Origin: Micromonospora sp. WMMD961
GTDB taxonomy: Bacteria > Actinomycetota > Actinomycetes > Mycobacteriales > Micromonosporaceae
Direction of reading: 5' to 3'
DNA: 64,000 nt
NCBI RefSeq assembly: GCF_029626145.1
Contig: NZ_JARUBJ010000002.1
Location: 3,445,501 to 3,509,500, forward strand
Within the stretch, counting starts at the first letter, position 1. Every line of letters begins with the position of its first letter. Shown piece by piece: positions 33,232 through 42,335 of this stretch. The notes under the pieces are model-generated. The model made no database searches and was not told the DNA's origin. It saw nothing but the letters and a program-made list of their open reading frames with translations. The position numbers and the translations under genes were made by a program.

Positions 33232-33412
33232 GCGGACGTCCTCCTGGCGCGGGCGAGGCGTCCATTGTTCCGCGTATCGAACCGACCGGACCGTCGGGGG
33301 TCACCGTCCGTGGTTTTCCCCGGCCGCCGCGGACCGGGGTTCCGGCGTACGGGAGGCCGCCCAGTTCGTCTACATCCTGCGTACGGCGGCGGTCGAACCG
33401 CTGTGACGGCGA

Positions 33413-34219
33413 TCAGACCGAACGCCAGTCGTTCGAGGTCAGGCTGTTCGCCTGCGGGCCCATCAGCAGCATGCCGCCGTCCACCGGCCAGGACGCCCCG
33501 GTGACATAGCTGGCCGCTGGAGAGGCGAGAAACGCCACCACGGCGGCGACCTCCCGGGCGTCGCCCGGCCGCCCCACAGGTACGCCAGGACGTTCCCGGG
33601 TGAACGGGTCGACGTCCTCCTGGCCCGTCATCGGCGTGGCGATCTCGCCCGGGGCGACCGCGTTGACGGTGATCCCGTCGGCGGCCAACTCCTGTGCCAT
33701 CACGCGGGTCAGCAGACCGAGCCCGCCCTTGGCGGCGCAGTAGGCGGCAGAGCCCACCCGGGGCGCGTGTTCGTGCACGCTGGTGATGGCGATGATCCGC
33801 CCGCCGGTGCCGGCGGCCCGCATCCGCCGGGCGGCCCGCTGCGCGCACAGGAACGGTGCGTCGAGGTCGACGGCGAGCACCTCGCGCCACTGCTCCCACC
33901 CGGTGTCGACGAACGGCGCGGACGCGCCGATGCCGGCGTTGTTGACCAGCACCCCGATGCCGCCCAGCCGATCGGCCACGTCGTCCACCACCGCCGCTGC
34001 CTCCGGCAACCGACGCAGGTCCACCTCGGCGACCTCGCAGCGACGACCGGCGGCGCGGACCTCGGTCGCGGTCCGCTCGGCACCGTCGGGGTCGCCGTAC
34101 CAGGTGATGCCGATGTCGAAGCCCGCCCCGGCCAGGGCGACGGCGCAGGCCTTGCCGATGCCGGAGTCCGCGCCGGTGACCACGGCGATTCTCGGATAGT
34201 TCTCGTATCGCTGGGGCAT
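33413..34219 (-). CDS. Short-chain dehydrogenase/reductase
   Basis: 268 residues. TGADSGIGKACA is the cofactor loop, NNAGIG about residue 92, Ser in AITSVHEHAP, and Tyr/Lys in YCAAKGG. The C-terminal GASWPVDGGMLLMGPQ is classic for the glucose/3-oxoacyl reductase-like group. Probably NADP-linked. It is divergent from the MBL gene, with only 61 bases between starts, so the promoters are close together. Confidence 0.9.
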   Translation of the reverse strand: MPQRYENYPRIAVVTGADSGIGKACAVALAGAGFDIGITWYGDPDGAERTATEVRAAGRRCEVAEVDLRRLPEAAAVVDDVADRLGGIGVLVNNAGIGASAPFVDTGWEQWREVLAVDLDAPFLCAQRAARRMRAAGTGGRIIAITSVHEHAPRVGSAAYCAAKGGLGLLTRVMAQELAADGITVNAVAPGEIATPMTGQEDVDPFTRERPGVPVGRPGDAREVAAVVAFLASPAASYVTGASWPVDGGMLLMGPQANSLTSNDWRSV

Positions 34220-34280
34220 GGTGCCGCACTACCCCTCCGGGCGCGGCCCAACCGTCACACCGGCGGCGTACCGTCGCCGG

Positions 34281-34883
34281 ATGCGGATCACGAAATTCAC
34301 GCATGCCTGCGTCCGGGTCGAGCACGACGGCGCGGTGTTGGTCATCGACCCGGGGACCTGGAGCGAGCCGCGCGCCCTGCACGGCGCGGACGCCGTCCTG
34401 GTCACCCACGAGCACACCGACCACATCGACGTGCTGCGCCTCGCCGGCCTCGGCGTCCCGGTGTACGCCCCCGAGGGCGCTCGACTGCCGGACCTCGCGC
34501 CGCTGCCGGTGACCCCGGTCCGCGCGGGACACCGTTTCACGGCGGCCGGCATCGAGGTCAGTGCCCACGGCGGCCGGCACGCCCCGATCCACGAGGGACA
34601 GCCGGACTGCCCCAACCTGGGCTACCTGGTCGGTGACGGGCTCTACCACCCCGGCGACTCGCTGCACGTGCCGGACGAGCCGGTCCACACCCTGCTCGTC
34701 CCGGCCCAGGGGTCCTGGCTGCGCCTCGACGAGGCGATCCGATTCGCTCGCGCCGTGGCAGCCGCCGTGGCGCACCCGATCCACGACGCGCAGCTCAACG
34801 AGCGTGGCCTGGCCAGCGTCGACAGCTGGTTCTCCGAGACGATCCCCGGTTACCGCCACCTCGCCCCCGGCGACACCGCCTGA
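34281..34883 (+). CDS. MBL-fold metal-dependent hydrolase (UlaG-like)
   Basis: 200 residues. It begins MRITKFTHACVRVEHDG, with zinc ligands in VTHEHTDHID (about 53-62), HGGRHAPIH, and Asp in HPGDSLHVPD: the beta-lactamase-like UlaG/RomA-type pattern. Substrate unknown. TACCGT (34269-34274) ends six bases before the ATG with no ribosome site, so the transcript is probably leaderless. A 17-base tandem duplication covers the stop codon region (34871-34902). Confidence 0.85.
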   Translation: MRITKFTHACVRVEHDGAVLVIDPGTWSEPRALHGADAVLVTHEHTDHIDVLRLAGLGVPVYAPEGARLPDLAPLPVTPVRAGHRFTAAGIEVSAHGGRHAPIHEGQPDCPNLGYLVGDGLYHPGDSLHVPDEPVHTLLVPAQGSWLRLDEAIRFARAVAAAVAHPIHDAQLNERGLASVDSWFSETIPGYRHLAPGDTA

Positions 34884-35039
34884 CCGCCGACACCGCCTGA
34901 CCCGCCACCCCCGTGAGGTGGGTGCGGGGACCACACCGGCGGCGGCGACGGTGTCGACCGCACTCATATCCGATGTGGTCAATGTCACGGTAGCTTCGGC
35001 GCGCGCCGGCGCCCCTGTCGGCGCTGTCGAGGAGCGCCC

Positions 35040-36071
35040 ATGTCCACACCACTGAGAGTCGCCACCACCCTCACCGCCGTCGTCCTGCTGGCCCTGAGCG
35101 CCGCCGCCCCCGCCCAGGCCGCCACCCCGTCCACCAAGACCCCGGTCGCCGGGTCCCTAAGCAGCTACAACGTCTCCGGGGTCTACATCGCCGGTGTCTC
35201 CTCCGGCGGCTACATGGCCACGCAGCTGCATGTCGCCTACTCGTCGCGGATCCGGGGCGCGGCCGTGTTCGCCGCCGGGCCGTACTACTGCTCCCGGAAC
35301 ACCGTCGCGCAGGCGCTCTACGGCTGCGGCGACAACCTCTACCCGACCAACGTGTCCGCCCTGCAGACGTACACCCGGACGTGGGCGTCGTACGGCTGGG
35401 TGGACCCGGTCGGCAACCTGTCCGGCGACCCGGTGTACGTGTTCCACGGCACCAACGACACCACTGTCAAGAAGTCCGTCACCGACGACCTGGTCCGCTA
35501 CTACCAGCACTTCGGGGCCAGCGTGCAGTACGACAGCGGCTCCGCCGCCGGGCACTCCTGGGTCACCCCGTACGGCACGCTCGGATGCACGGCGACCGCC
35601 TCGCCGTACCTCAACGACTGCGGCATCGACCCGCAGAACGCTCTCCTGCGCAAGTTGCTCGGCGGGGTGAACGCACCGAACACCGGGGCGCTCGGCGGCA
35701 CGCTCGTCCGGTTCAGCCAGAACACCTTCGCGGTCAACGGCTGGGCCAACGGGTTGAGCATGGACGCCAACGGCTACGCCTACGTCCCGTCGGCCTGCGC
35801 GGCCGGCCAGTCCTGTCGACTGCTGGTCGCCCTGCACGGCTGCGTCCAGGCCTCCGGCGCGGTGGGCACGGCCTTCGTCGACCGGGCCAACCTGAACCAG
35901 TACGCCGACACCAACAACCTGATCGTCCTCTACCCGCAGGCGAGCACCAGCCTGAGCAACCCGAACGGCTGCTGGGACTGGTGGGGCTACCTCGGCGCGA
36001 CCAACTTCCCGATCAAGGGCGGCGCGCAGGTGGAGACCATCATGAACATGGTTCGCCGCCTGGACGGCTGA
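35040..36071 (+). CDS. Secreted PHB-depolymerase-type esterase (extracellular, short catalytic domain)
   Basis: 343 residues. Sec signal peptide ends near AQA-AT (about 29). The catalytic Ser lies in AGVSSGGYMA (GxSxG, about 56), Asp in VFHGTNDTTV and His in SAAGHSWVT. The C-terminal third (VPSACAAGQSCRLLVALHGC...NGCWDWWGYLG) is the family's disulfide-rich cap. This layout is that of the type 2 polyhydroxybutyrate depolymerase/esterase group. It would hydrolyse polyesters or short esters outside the cell. ATG start with GGAG upstream. Confidence 0.88.
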   Translation: MSTPLRVATTLTAVVLLALSAAAPAQAATPSTKTPVAGSLSSYNVSGVYIAGVSSGGYMATQLHVAYSSRIRGAAVFAAGPYYCSRNTVAQALYGCGDNLYPTNVSALQTYTRTWASYGWVDPVGNLSGDPVYVFHGTNDTTVKKSVTDDLVRYYQHFGASVQYDSGSAAGHSWVTPYGTLGCTATASPYLNDCGIDPQNALLRKLLGGVNAPNTGALGGTLVRFSQNTFAVNGWANGLSMDANGYAYVPSACAAGQSCRLLVALHGCVQASGAVGTAFVDRANLNQYADTNNLIVLYPQASTSLSNPNGCWDWWGYLGATNFPIKGGAQVETIMNMVRRLDG

Positions 36072-36074
36072 TCG

Positions 36075-36115
36075 CCTGGGCTGGCCGGTCGAGGGTGCTG
36101 GTCGGTCAGCCCAGG
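36075..36115. terminator. Hairpin between convergent transcription units
   Basis: 9-bp arms CCTGGGCTG (36075-36083) and CAGCCCAGG (36107-36115) enclose a partly structured loop. The right arm overlaps the end of the minus-strand DUF6297 gene. It may end both units. Confidence 0.45.
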
Positions 36116-37527
36116 AACAGCTGGACCAGGACGAGCACGGCCAGCAGCGCCGGCCCCCGTGAGCCCTGACGCAGCAGGTCGACAGGGAGCATCCCGAACG
36201 GGGTGTTGACCGTCGCGCCGCCGTAGTCGATCGGCGGGCGGGTGCCGGCCCGGAACGCGGCGGCCACCACCCCGAGCGCCAACGTCGGCGCGAGCCACGC
36301 CGGCCCCGGGTCGACGGTCGGCAGGGTCAGCAACCACCACAGAGCCGCGCCGACCGCCGGCACCACCACGTGGATCCCGCGCAACAGGGTGTCGCTGCCC
36401 CCGAGCGCCCGGCGCAGCCCGGGCGACCGGCTGACCGCCCGCAGACCACCGGTCAGCCGGTCGACGGCGAGGTACGCGAACACCACCTGCGCGGCCCCGG
36501 CCAACCCGGGCAGGGCGAGCGCGGCAGCGTACTGCACCCCGATCAGCGCCGCCCAGATCAGCACCGCGCTCGGGTGGCGGCGCAGTCGCCGTACATCGGC
36601 CTGGAGCAGCGCCCACCAGCTCGGCCCGGGCCGGAACCGACTGCTGCGGACCTTGCCGACCCGGCGCCACCGCCGGCTCTCCACCAGCCCGGCGAGGAGA
36701 CTCGGGTCCAGCAGGACCATGGCCGTGGAGGCGGCGTTGGCGAACTGGGCGCCGGTGGTCAGCGTGGCCCGGTCGACGCGGGGCAGCGCGCGTACCGCGA
36801 GGACCGTGCCGAGGCCGACGAGCGGCACCGCCACGGCGAACAGCGCGATGGTCGGTGTTGTCGTCGGCCGGGGCAACGCGTCGCCCAGGCCCCCGACGAG
36901 CACCACCGCGCCGGTGATCACGGCGGCCGTGACCAACGGGACCGCACCGACCAGCGTCGGCCACCGTCGCCCGGCCCGGCTGCTCTGGGCGACGACGCTG
37001 AGCGCCAGCGCTGCCGCACCCCACCCGGCGCCGGCTGCGGCCGCCCAGCCCAGGGCACCCGGATCACCGACACCGCCGAGCGCGGCGACGGCCACGCCGA
37101 GGGCCGCGGTGCTGGCCGCCGCGCCGGCCAGCAGCAGCACGAAGCGCGGCGCCAGCCAGGCCCGCCGGTCCACCGGGGCGCTGGTAGCCCAGCTCTGCGT
37201 GGCCGGGGTGACCAGCAGCGGGCCGAGCGCGCGCAGACCACGCCAGGCGAGGCCGGCACCGGCCAGCAGCGCCGCGACCGCCAACCACCAGCGCACGCCA
37301 GGCTCGGCCTGCCCCATGGTGGGGGAGTCCAGCAGGTCACGGCTGGCGCTGACCGCGAACCACCCGTACATGCCCACGAACAGGACGATCACGTACGCGT
37401 CACCCAGCACGTCGCCGAGCGAATGGTCGTGGTGCCGGCTGCGCGCCTTGCGCAGGTGCGTCCGCAGCTGCCGCGCGGTGGGCACGCCGGTCGGCGCGTC
37501 GGCGATCGTGGCCGTCGGGGCGGTCAC
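36106..37527 (-). CDS. DUF6297-type multi-pass membrane protein (ABC exporter permease partner)
   Basis: 473 residues with about 11 hydrophobic segments and no soluble domain. The GTG at 37527 overlaps the ATPase stop (GTGA), so the two are translationally coupled and most likely form one ABC exporter. The RKARSRHHDHSLGDVLGDAYVIVLF opening and paired helices are as in DUF6297 proteins of actinobacteria (recognition from memory). Substrate unknown. It may be the last gene of the long minus-strand block that starts at 44238. Confidence 0.75.
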   Translation of the reverse strand: MTAPTATIADAPTGVPTARQLRTHLRKARSRHHDHSLGDVLGDAYVIVLFVGMYGWFAVSASRDLLDSPTMGQAEPGVRWWLAVAALLAGAGLAWRGLRALGPLLVTPATQSWATSAPVDRRAWLAPRFVLLLAGAAASTAALGVAVAALGGVGDPGALGWAAAAGAGWGAAALALSVVAQSSRAGRRWPTLVGAVPLVTAAVITGAVVLVGGLGDALPRPTTTPTIALFAVAVPLVGLGTVLAVRALPRVDRATLTTGAQFANAASTAMVLLDPSLLAGLVESRRWRRVGKVRSSRFRPGPSWWALLQADVRRLRRHPSAVLIWAALIGVQYAAALALPGLAGAAQVVFAYLAVDRLTGGLRAVSRSPGLRRALGGSDTLLRGIHVVVPAVGAALWWLLTLPTVDPGPAWLAPTLALGVVAAAFRAGTRPPIDYGGATVNTPFGMLPVDLLRQGSRGPALLAVLVLVQLFLG

Positions 37528-38147
37528 CGGCCGATCTCGATGCGCTCGTCGACCACCGCGTCGATCAGCTCGGGGTCGTGCGAGGCCAGCAGCACGGCAG
37601 TGCCCGCGTCGCGCTCCCGGAGCAGGCGCTCGGTCAGCCACTGCCGCCCACGGACGTCCAGCCGCTGCTCCGGCTCGTCCAGGATCAGCACCCGACGGGG
37701 GCGGACGAAACACGAGGCGAGCGCCAGCCGGCGGCGTTGCCCGCTGGACAGGGTCACCGGCAACTGGTCGCGGGCCGGCTCCAGACCCAGCTCGGCGAGG
37801 ACCTCCTCGACCGGCTCGGCGTCACCACCGTGCGCGTACGCGACCAACTCCAGGTGCTCGACCACGGACAGGTCGGGGAAGAAGTCGATGTCGTCCAGGG
37901 CGGCGGCCATCAACGCCCGCACCTGTGGGTCGGTCTCGTCGGCCCGTCGGCCCTGCACCAGCACCTCGCCCGCGTCCGGCCGGTCCGCGCCGACCACGCA
38001 ACGCAGCAGGGTGGTCTTGCCGCTGCCGTTCGGGCCCAGCACCACAGCGATCCGACCCGCCGGGAGTGTGAAACTCACGTCGTCGAGCACCACCAGGTTG
38101 CCGAAGTTGCGGCTGAGTCCCCGTACCGAGAGCGCGTCCACGATCAC
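37524..38147 (-). CDS. ABC transporter ATP-binding protein (intact motifs)
   Basis: 207 residues. Walker A GPNGSGKTT (about 38-46), signature LSSGQRRRLALA, Walker B RVLILDEPEQRLD, and switch His in LLASHDPELID are all present, in contrast to the ATPase at 43606. The GTG at 38147 has GGGAG five bases upstream. Only 40 bases separate it from the stop of the STAND/TPR gene, so it may be co-transcribed with the 38188-44238 genes. Its obligate partner is the coupled DUF6297 membrane protein. Confidence 0.92.
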   Translation of the reverse strand: MIVDALSVRGLSRNFGNLVVLDDVSFTLPAGRIAVVLGPNGSGKTTLLRCVVGADRPDAGEVLVQGRRADETDPQVRALMAAALDDIDFFPDLSVVEHLELVAYAHGGDAEPVEEVLAELGLEPARDQLPVTLSSGQRRRLALASCFVRPRRVLILDEPEQRLDVRGRQWLTERLLRERDAGTAVLLASHDPELIDAVVDERIEIGR

Positions 38148-38187
38148 AGAGTCTCCCAGAGCCTCGCCACCGGCCAACCCGAGCGAC

Positions 38188-40572
38188 CTACGTCACGCGG
38201 TCCGCGGCGTCGTCCTCCAGTCGGGCGTCGGCGGCGGCCAGCCCCTGGTCGTCGCCGACCTCCTCGGCCACCGTCGCCGCGTCCGCCCAGTGCCGCCGGG
38301 CGTCGGCGTGCTCGCCCAGCGCCGCGCAGGCGTCACCCAGGTAGAGCAGCGTGCGCGCCAGCCCCGCCGTCGGCCGCGTCTCCTCGCGCAGCCGCCGGCT
38401 CTGCACCAGCAGGTCGTACGCCACCCGCGCCTGCCCCGGCGAGCTGGTCAGCAGCGTCGCCCCGGCGTTGAGCAGGGCCGTCGCCCGGCTCGTCGGGTCG
38501 TTGACCGACTCGTACTCGCGCAGCGCCGCCCGCCACGCCTGCGCGGCGTCCAGGTGCTCGCCGAGACCCGCGTGCACCAGCACCAGGTTGGTCAACGCCG
38601 CCGCGTACCCCCGGGCGTCACCCACCGACCGGAAGGTGTTCGCCGCCCGCACCAGGTGGTGGTGTGCGCTGTCCAACTCACCCCGGGCGAGCTGCGCCGC
38701 GCCGAGACCCAGGTCGGTGAGGGCGTGACCGGCCCGGTCCGCCCCGGAGCGGTGCCTGCGGGACATCTCCAGGTGCTCCACCGCGTCGTCCAACTGCCCC
38801 AGATCCAGCAGGGCCAGGCCCAGGTTCATCCGGGCCTGGGCGGTGCCCCCACGTCCGCGCTCGTTCACCGCGAGGGTGAGCGCTGCCGCCGCCCCGTGCG
38901 GATCGTGCCGACGCCGCCGCAGCACACCCAGCTCGTTGTGCGCCCACCCGGCGATCTCCGGCCGGTCGTCCGCCGTCGGAGTGGCCAGCACAGTGCGGCA
39001 GACCTGCTCCCACTCGTCGAGCCGCTCGGCGTACGCCAGCCACCCGCAGAGCGCCACGGCCAGCCGGAACCACCACCGGCGTACGCGTCGGGGCAGTGTC
39101 TCGGCCGCGCCGGCCGGCACCCGCACCACCGCCAGCAGCAGCTCCTGGTGCAGGTCGAACCAGCCGTACGGGTCGTCGTCCAGCGGCAGCGACCACTCCC
39201 GGTCCGGTGGGGCGCCGAGCACCGCCAGGTTGGCCGCGTGCCGCTCCGCCCGACGGGCCAGGTGCCGGGTCAACCGTGCCTGCGCGGCGACCCGGGCCCG
39301 GACCGGATCGGCGTCCCGCAGGTGCAGTCGGGCGCTGTCGGCGAGCAGCGGGCGGATCTCGTACCGGTCGCCGGGCGCGCCGACCACGAACGCCGCGGCG
39401 GCCAACTGGTCGAGCAGCGCGGTAACCCGCTCGGGGTGCCGCCCGGCCAGCGCGGCGATGGTCGGCCGGTCGACCGGGGCGGGGATCAGCGACATCACCC
39501 GGTACAACCGGCGGGCCTCGCGGCTCAACGTCCGGTACGCGGTGTCCCGTTCGGTGATCAGACGTGCGGCCGGAGACACGGCGAGCCGCTGGTGTGGTGG
39601 CGTGTGCACCGCACGGCGGAGCGCGTCCAGCAGGTCGGAGTGCCGCCAGCCGTGCTGCGCGGTGCGGTAACCGAGCGCGCGGACAATGCGCGGCTGCCGG
39701 CCGCACAGGTCGACGATGTCGCGGACCTCCGGGTCGGTGCGCGGGTCGGCACGGCGGACCCGGGCGGCGGGCGCGGCCCCGCCCGCGGTGGCGAACAACT
39801 CGACCGCCTCGGAGGTGCCCGGCTCGGCGATCCAGTGTGCGACCACACCCTGGAGCCCCAACAGCGCCGGACCGCCGGCGAGCAGCAACCGGCAGGTGCG
39901 CGCGGTCGGTGGCAGGAGGGGCCGGACCTGGTCGGGCCGGTCGACGTTGTCCAGCACCAGCAGGATCCGGCGGCCGTCGAGCTGGCCGCGCACCGCGTCG
40001 GCGGCGGCGACGAGCGCGTCCGGCCGGCCGGAGGTCGGTGCGGCGGTGCCCAGGATCCGGGCCAGCGCGGTGAGCACCTGTTGGGCCGAGCGAGGTCGGC
40101 CGTGCCGGCGCAGGTCGAGGTAGTACTGCCCGTCCGGGAAATCCTCCCGGCACAGGTTCGCGGCCTGGACTGCGCACGCGGAGGTGCCCACGGCACGTCG
40201 GCCCAGGACGGCCACCGCGTGTTCCTCGGAGAGCAGTTTGAGGACCGCCTCGACGTGCTCGCCACGACCGGTGAACTCCGCCGTGTAGGGCAGGTTCGGC
40301 GTCCCGGCGGCCGGTGTGGTGAGCACGTCCGTCGGTTCGGGGTCGACGTCCCGGGCCGCCCGGCGGCGACGAACCTCGTACACCACGAAGCCGACGATGC
40401 CGCCCACGGCGAGGGCGATGCTCGTCGGCCCGAGTACGCTGGCCGCCAACTCGGAGAGCAGGTTGCTGGCGAGGTTGCTGACCACGTTGGCGAGGACGCC
40501 GCTGACCACCCCGCCGATCGCGATCAGCGCCGGCCAGCGCGGGCTGCGGCGGCCACCGCCCGGCCTGGTCAG
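38188..40572 (-). CDS. Membrane-anchored STAND-like (NB-ARC/TPR) protein with degenerate P-loop
   Basis: About 794 residues. An N-terminal hydrophobic segment (about 14-70) is followed by RRRRAARD. The NB-ARC-like domain starts at TAEFTGRGEHVEAVLKLL; its P-loop reads LGRRAVGTSA, with Thr where the essential Lys should be. The Walker B-like ILLVLDNVDRPDQ and a GLPLA-like CGRQPRIVRALG are kept, then a winged-helix-like region (RRLYRVMSLIPAPVDRPTIAALAG). The C-terminal half is TPR-like helical repeats (for example AHNELGVLRRRRHDPHGAAA). The only start fitting the context is CTG at 40572, overlapping the permease stop as CTGA with GGGGGTG upstream; a GTG at 40509 is the alternative. Confidence 0.78.
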   Translation of the reverse strand: MTRPGGGRRSPRWPALIAIGGVVSGVLANVVSNLASNLLSELAASVLGPTSIALAVGGIVGFVVYEVRRRRAARDVDPEPTDVLTTPAAGTPNLPYTAEFTGRGEHVEAVLKLLSEEHAVAVLGRRAVGTSACAVQAANLCREDFPDGQYYLDLRRHGRPRSAQQVLTALARILGTAAPTSGRPDALVAAADAVRGQLDGRRILLVLDNVDRPDQVRPLLPPTARTCRLLLAGGPALLGLQGVVAHWIAEPGTSEAVELFATAGGAAPAARVRRADPRTDPEVRDIVDLCGRQPRIVRALGYRTAQHGWRHSDLLDALRRAVHTPPHQRLAVSPAARLITERDTAYRTLSREARRLYRVMSLIPAPVDRPTIAALAGRHPERVTALLDQLAAAAFVVGAPGDRYEIRPLLADSARLHLRDADPVRARVAAQARLTRHLARRAERHAANLAVLGAPPDREWSLPLDDDPYGWFDLHQELLLAVVRVPAGAAETLPRRVRRWWFRLAVALCGWLAYAERLDEWEQVCRTVLATPTADDRPEIAGWAHNELGVLRRRRHDPHGAAAALTLAVNERGRGGTAQARMNLGLALLDLGQLDDAVEHLEMSRRHRSGADRAGHALTDLGLGAAQLARGELDSAHHHLVRAANTFRSVGDARGYAAALTNLVLVHAGLGEHLDAAQAWRAALREYESVNDPTSRATALLNAGATLLTSSPGQARVAYDLLVQSRRLREETRPTAGLARTLLYLGDACAALGEHADARRHWADAATVAEEVGDDQGLAAADARLEDDAADRVT

Positions 40573-42335
40573 CGGACACCCCCGGAGACGAGCCCGGCGA
40601 CCAGGTGCCGTCGCGACAGCACCACCAGCACCACCGGCAGCACCGACGCGAGCACCGAACTGGCGGCCAGCGCACCGCTGTTGCTCACGAAGCTGCGCGT
40701 CTGCTCGGCCAGGAACGGCCCGAGCGGCGACGCCCCCGGCCCACTGAACAGTCGACCCACCACCAGGTCGTTCCAGACCTGGACGAACTCCAGCACGGAC
40801 ACCGCCACGACCGCCGACAGGTTGTGCCGGGCCAACCGGCGCAGGGTGTGCCACCACCGACGGCCGCCCAGCCGGGCGTCGCGCACCTGCTCGACCGGCA
40901 GGTCGGCGAACGCGTTGCGCAGCACCAGCACGGCGAACGGCACACCCAACGCGGTGTGCACCAGGGCCAGACCCTGGGCGGTGCCGGAGGAGAGCACCAG
41001 GCCCAGCACCTCGTTGACCGGGCCGGCGATGACCTGGACCGGCACCACGCTGGCGGCCAGCAGCAGCAGCCCGGTGGCCTGCGCGCCCGGCCCGGTCAAC
41101 CAGGCCAGCGGGTAGGCGGCCAACAGCGCGACCACCAGCACCGCGACGGTCACCGCGGTGGCCAGGAGCAACGTGAAGCCCAGTGTGCGCCACAACTCGG
41201 TGCCGGTGACCAGGGCGCGGTAGGACTCGCCGTTCGGCGGCGCCCACCACCAGCCGCGCGCGGCGGCGTCCACCCTGCCGTGTGCCGAGGTGCCGACCAA
41301 CACCACCAGCGGCACCAGCCACGCCACCGCCGCGCCGACCGCGAGCAGGCGGATGACCCGCCGGGGCGGGGCGACCGGACCGGGCTGTGGAGCCGCCTCG
41401 GCGCGCGGCGGCGGCCAGGCCTGCCGGACGAAGAGCGCGGCCACCATGATCCCGCCGACGACCGCCACCAGCCAGACCACGCCGAGCGCGGCGCCGTCGC
41501 CGGTGGTGGTGGTGCCCGACGTCTGCCAGATCCGCAACGCGAGCACCGACGCCTCGTCGCGGACCGAGCCGGGCGTCATCACCAGGATCAGGTCGAACGT
41601 GCGGCTGGTGCCGACCGCCACCAGCGCGAAGACCACCGCGGTGGTCCGCAGCAGCAGCGGCCGCCACTGGGCGTCCCACAGGACGTGCCGGCGCCGTCCG
41701 CCGTAGGCGCGCACCGCGTCGGCGAGACTCGGCGGCACCGTGTCCAGCGCGGATCGGAACACCAGCACGGCCAAGCCCACCCAGGCCCAGACGAACGCCG
41801 ACATCAGCGCCACGGTGACCAGCCCCGGCCCGAGCAACTGCGGCGCGTCCTCGGTCGAGCGGCCGGTCAGCCGTGCCGCGACCACGGTGGCCAGCCCTCG
41901 GCTCGGGTCGGGGTCGTACATCAACCGGAAGGTGACCCCGGTGACGACCAGCGGCAACGCCACCGGGACCAGGAGGATCAACCGGACCAGACCGCCCTCC
42001 TCGGAACGGCGGGACGCGGCGGCGAGCAGGTAGCCCAGCGCCGTCACCACCGCCGGCACCAGCAGTGCCCAGAGGACCGTCCGGCCGACCACCGCGCCGG
42101 TGCCCGGGGCGGCGAGCGCGGTCCGGAAGTGCTCCGTGCCGACCCAACGGCCGTCGGTGGTGACGCTGGCGTGCATGGTCCGGAGCACCGGCCACAGCAC
42201 GAGCCCACCGAGCAGCACGGCCGCCGGCAGCAGCAACGCGGAGGTCGCCCCCGCCGCCGGATAGGCCCGGCCCCGCCGGGGCGGCCCGACGTCGTCGAGC
42301 ACGGCCAGCTCGCCGAGGACCCGCGGCTGGCTCAT
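40569..42335 (-). CDS. Fused double-domain sugar-type ABC permease (MalF-MalG-like)
   Basis: 588 residues, about twice a normal permease, with about 12 helices in two halves. Each half has a degenerate ATPase-contact (EAA-like) loop: SLADAVRAYGGRRRHVLWDA in the first and QVRDARLGGRRWWHTLRRLA in the second. The halves resemble MalF- and MalG-type permeases, normally separate polypeptides. A Pro/Arg-rich linker (about 305-335) joins them. Start overlaps the solute-binding protein stop by four bases, and its stop overlaps the STAND gene start. The membrane part of an importer whose ATPase is degenerate. Confidence 0.85.
   Translation of the reverse strand: MSQPRVLGELAVLDDVGPPRRGRAYPAAGATSALLLPAAVLLGGLVLWPVLRTMHASVTTDGRWVGTEHFRTALAAPGTGAVVGRTVLWALLVPAVVTALGYLLAAASRRSEEGGLVRLILLVPVALPLVVTGVTFRLMYDPDPSRGLATVVAARLTGRSTEDAPQLLGPGLVTVALMSAFVWAWVGLAVLVFRSALDTVPPSLADAVRAYGGRRRHVLWDAQWRPLLLRTTAVVFALVAVGTSRTFDLILVMTPGSVRDEASVLALRIWQTSGTTTTGDGAALGVVWLVAVVGGIMVAALFVRQAWPPPRAEAAPQPGPVAPPRRVIRLLAVGAAVAWLVPLVVLVGTSAHGRVDAAARGWWWAPPNGESYRALVTGTELWRTLGFTLLLATAVTVAVLVVALLAAYPLAWLTGPGAQATGLLLLAASVVPVQVIAGPVNEVLGLVLSSGTAQGLALVHTALGVPFAVLVLRNAFADLPVEQVRDARLGGRRWWHTLRRLARHNLSAVVAVSVLEFVQVWNDLVVGRLFSGPGASPLGPFLAEQTRSFVSNSGALAASSVLASVLPVVLVVLSRRHLVAGLVSGGVR

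Noticed and set aside
38678..40675. Alternative minus-strand frame starting with GTG at the permease end (MSADQAGRW...)
   Set aside because: Its translation is Arg/Pro/Ala low-complexity; the frame with the membrane segment, NB-ARC-like and TPR motifs is the real one.
36370..41115. Very long plus-strand open frame (1581 codons)
   Set aside because: It is antisense to the well-supported minus-strand ABC/STAND genes, has biased Pro/Arg/Gly/His composition and no domain; an artefact of high GC content.
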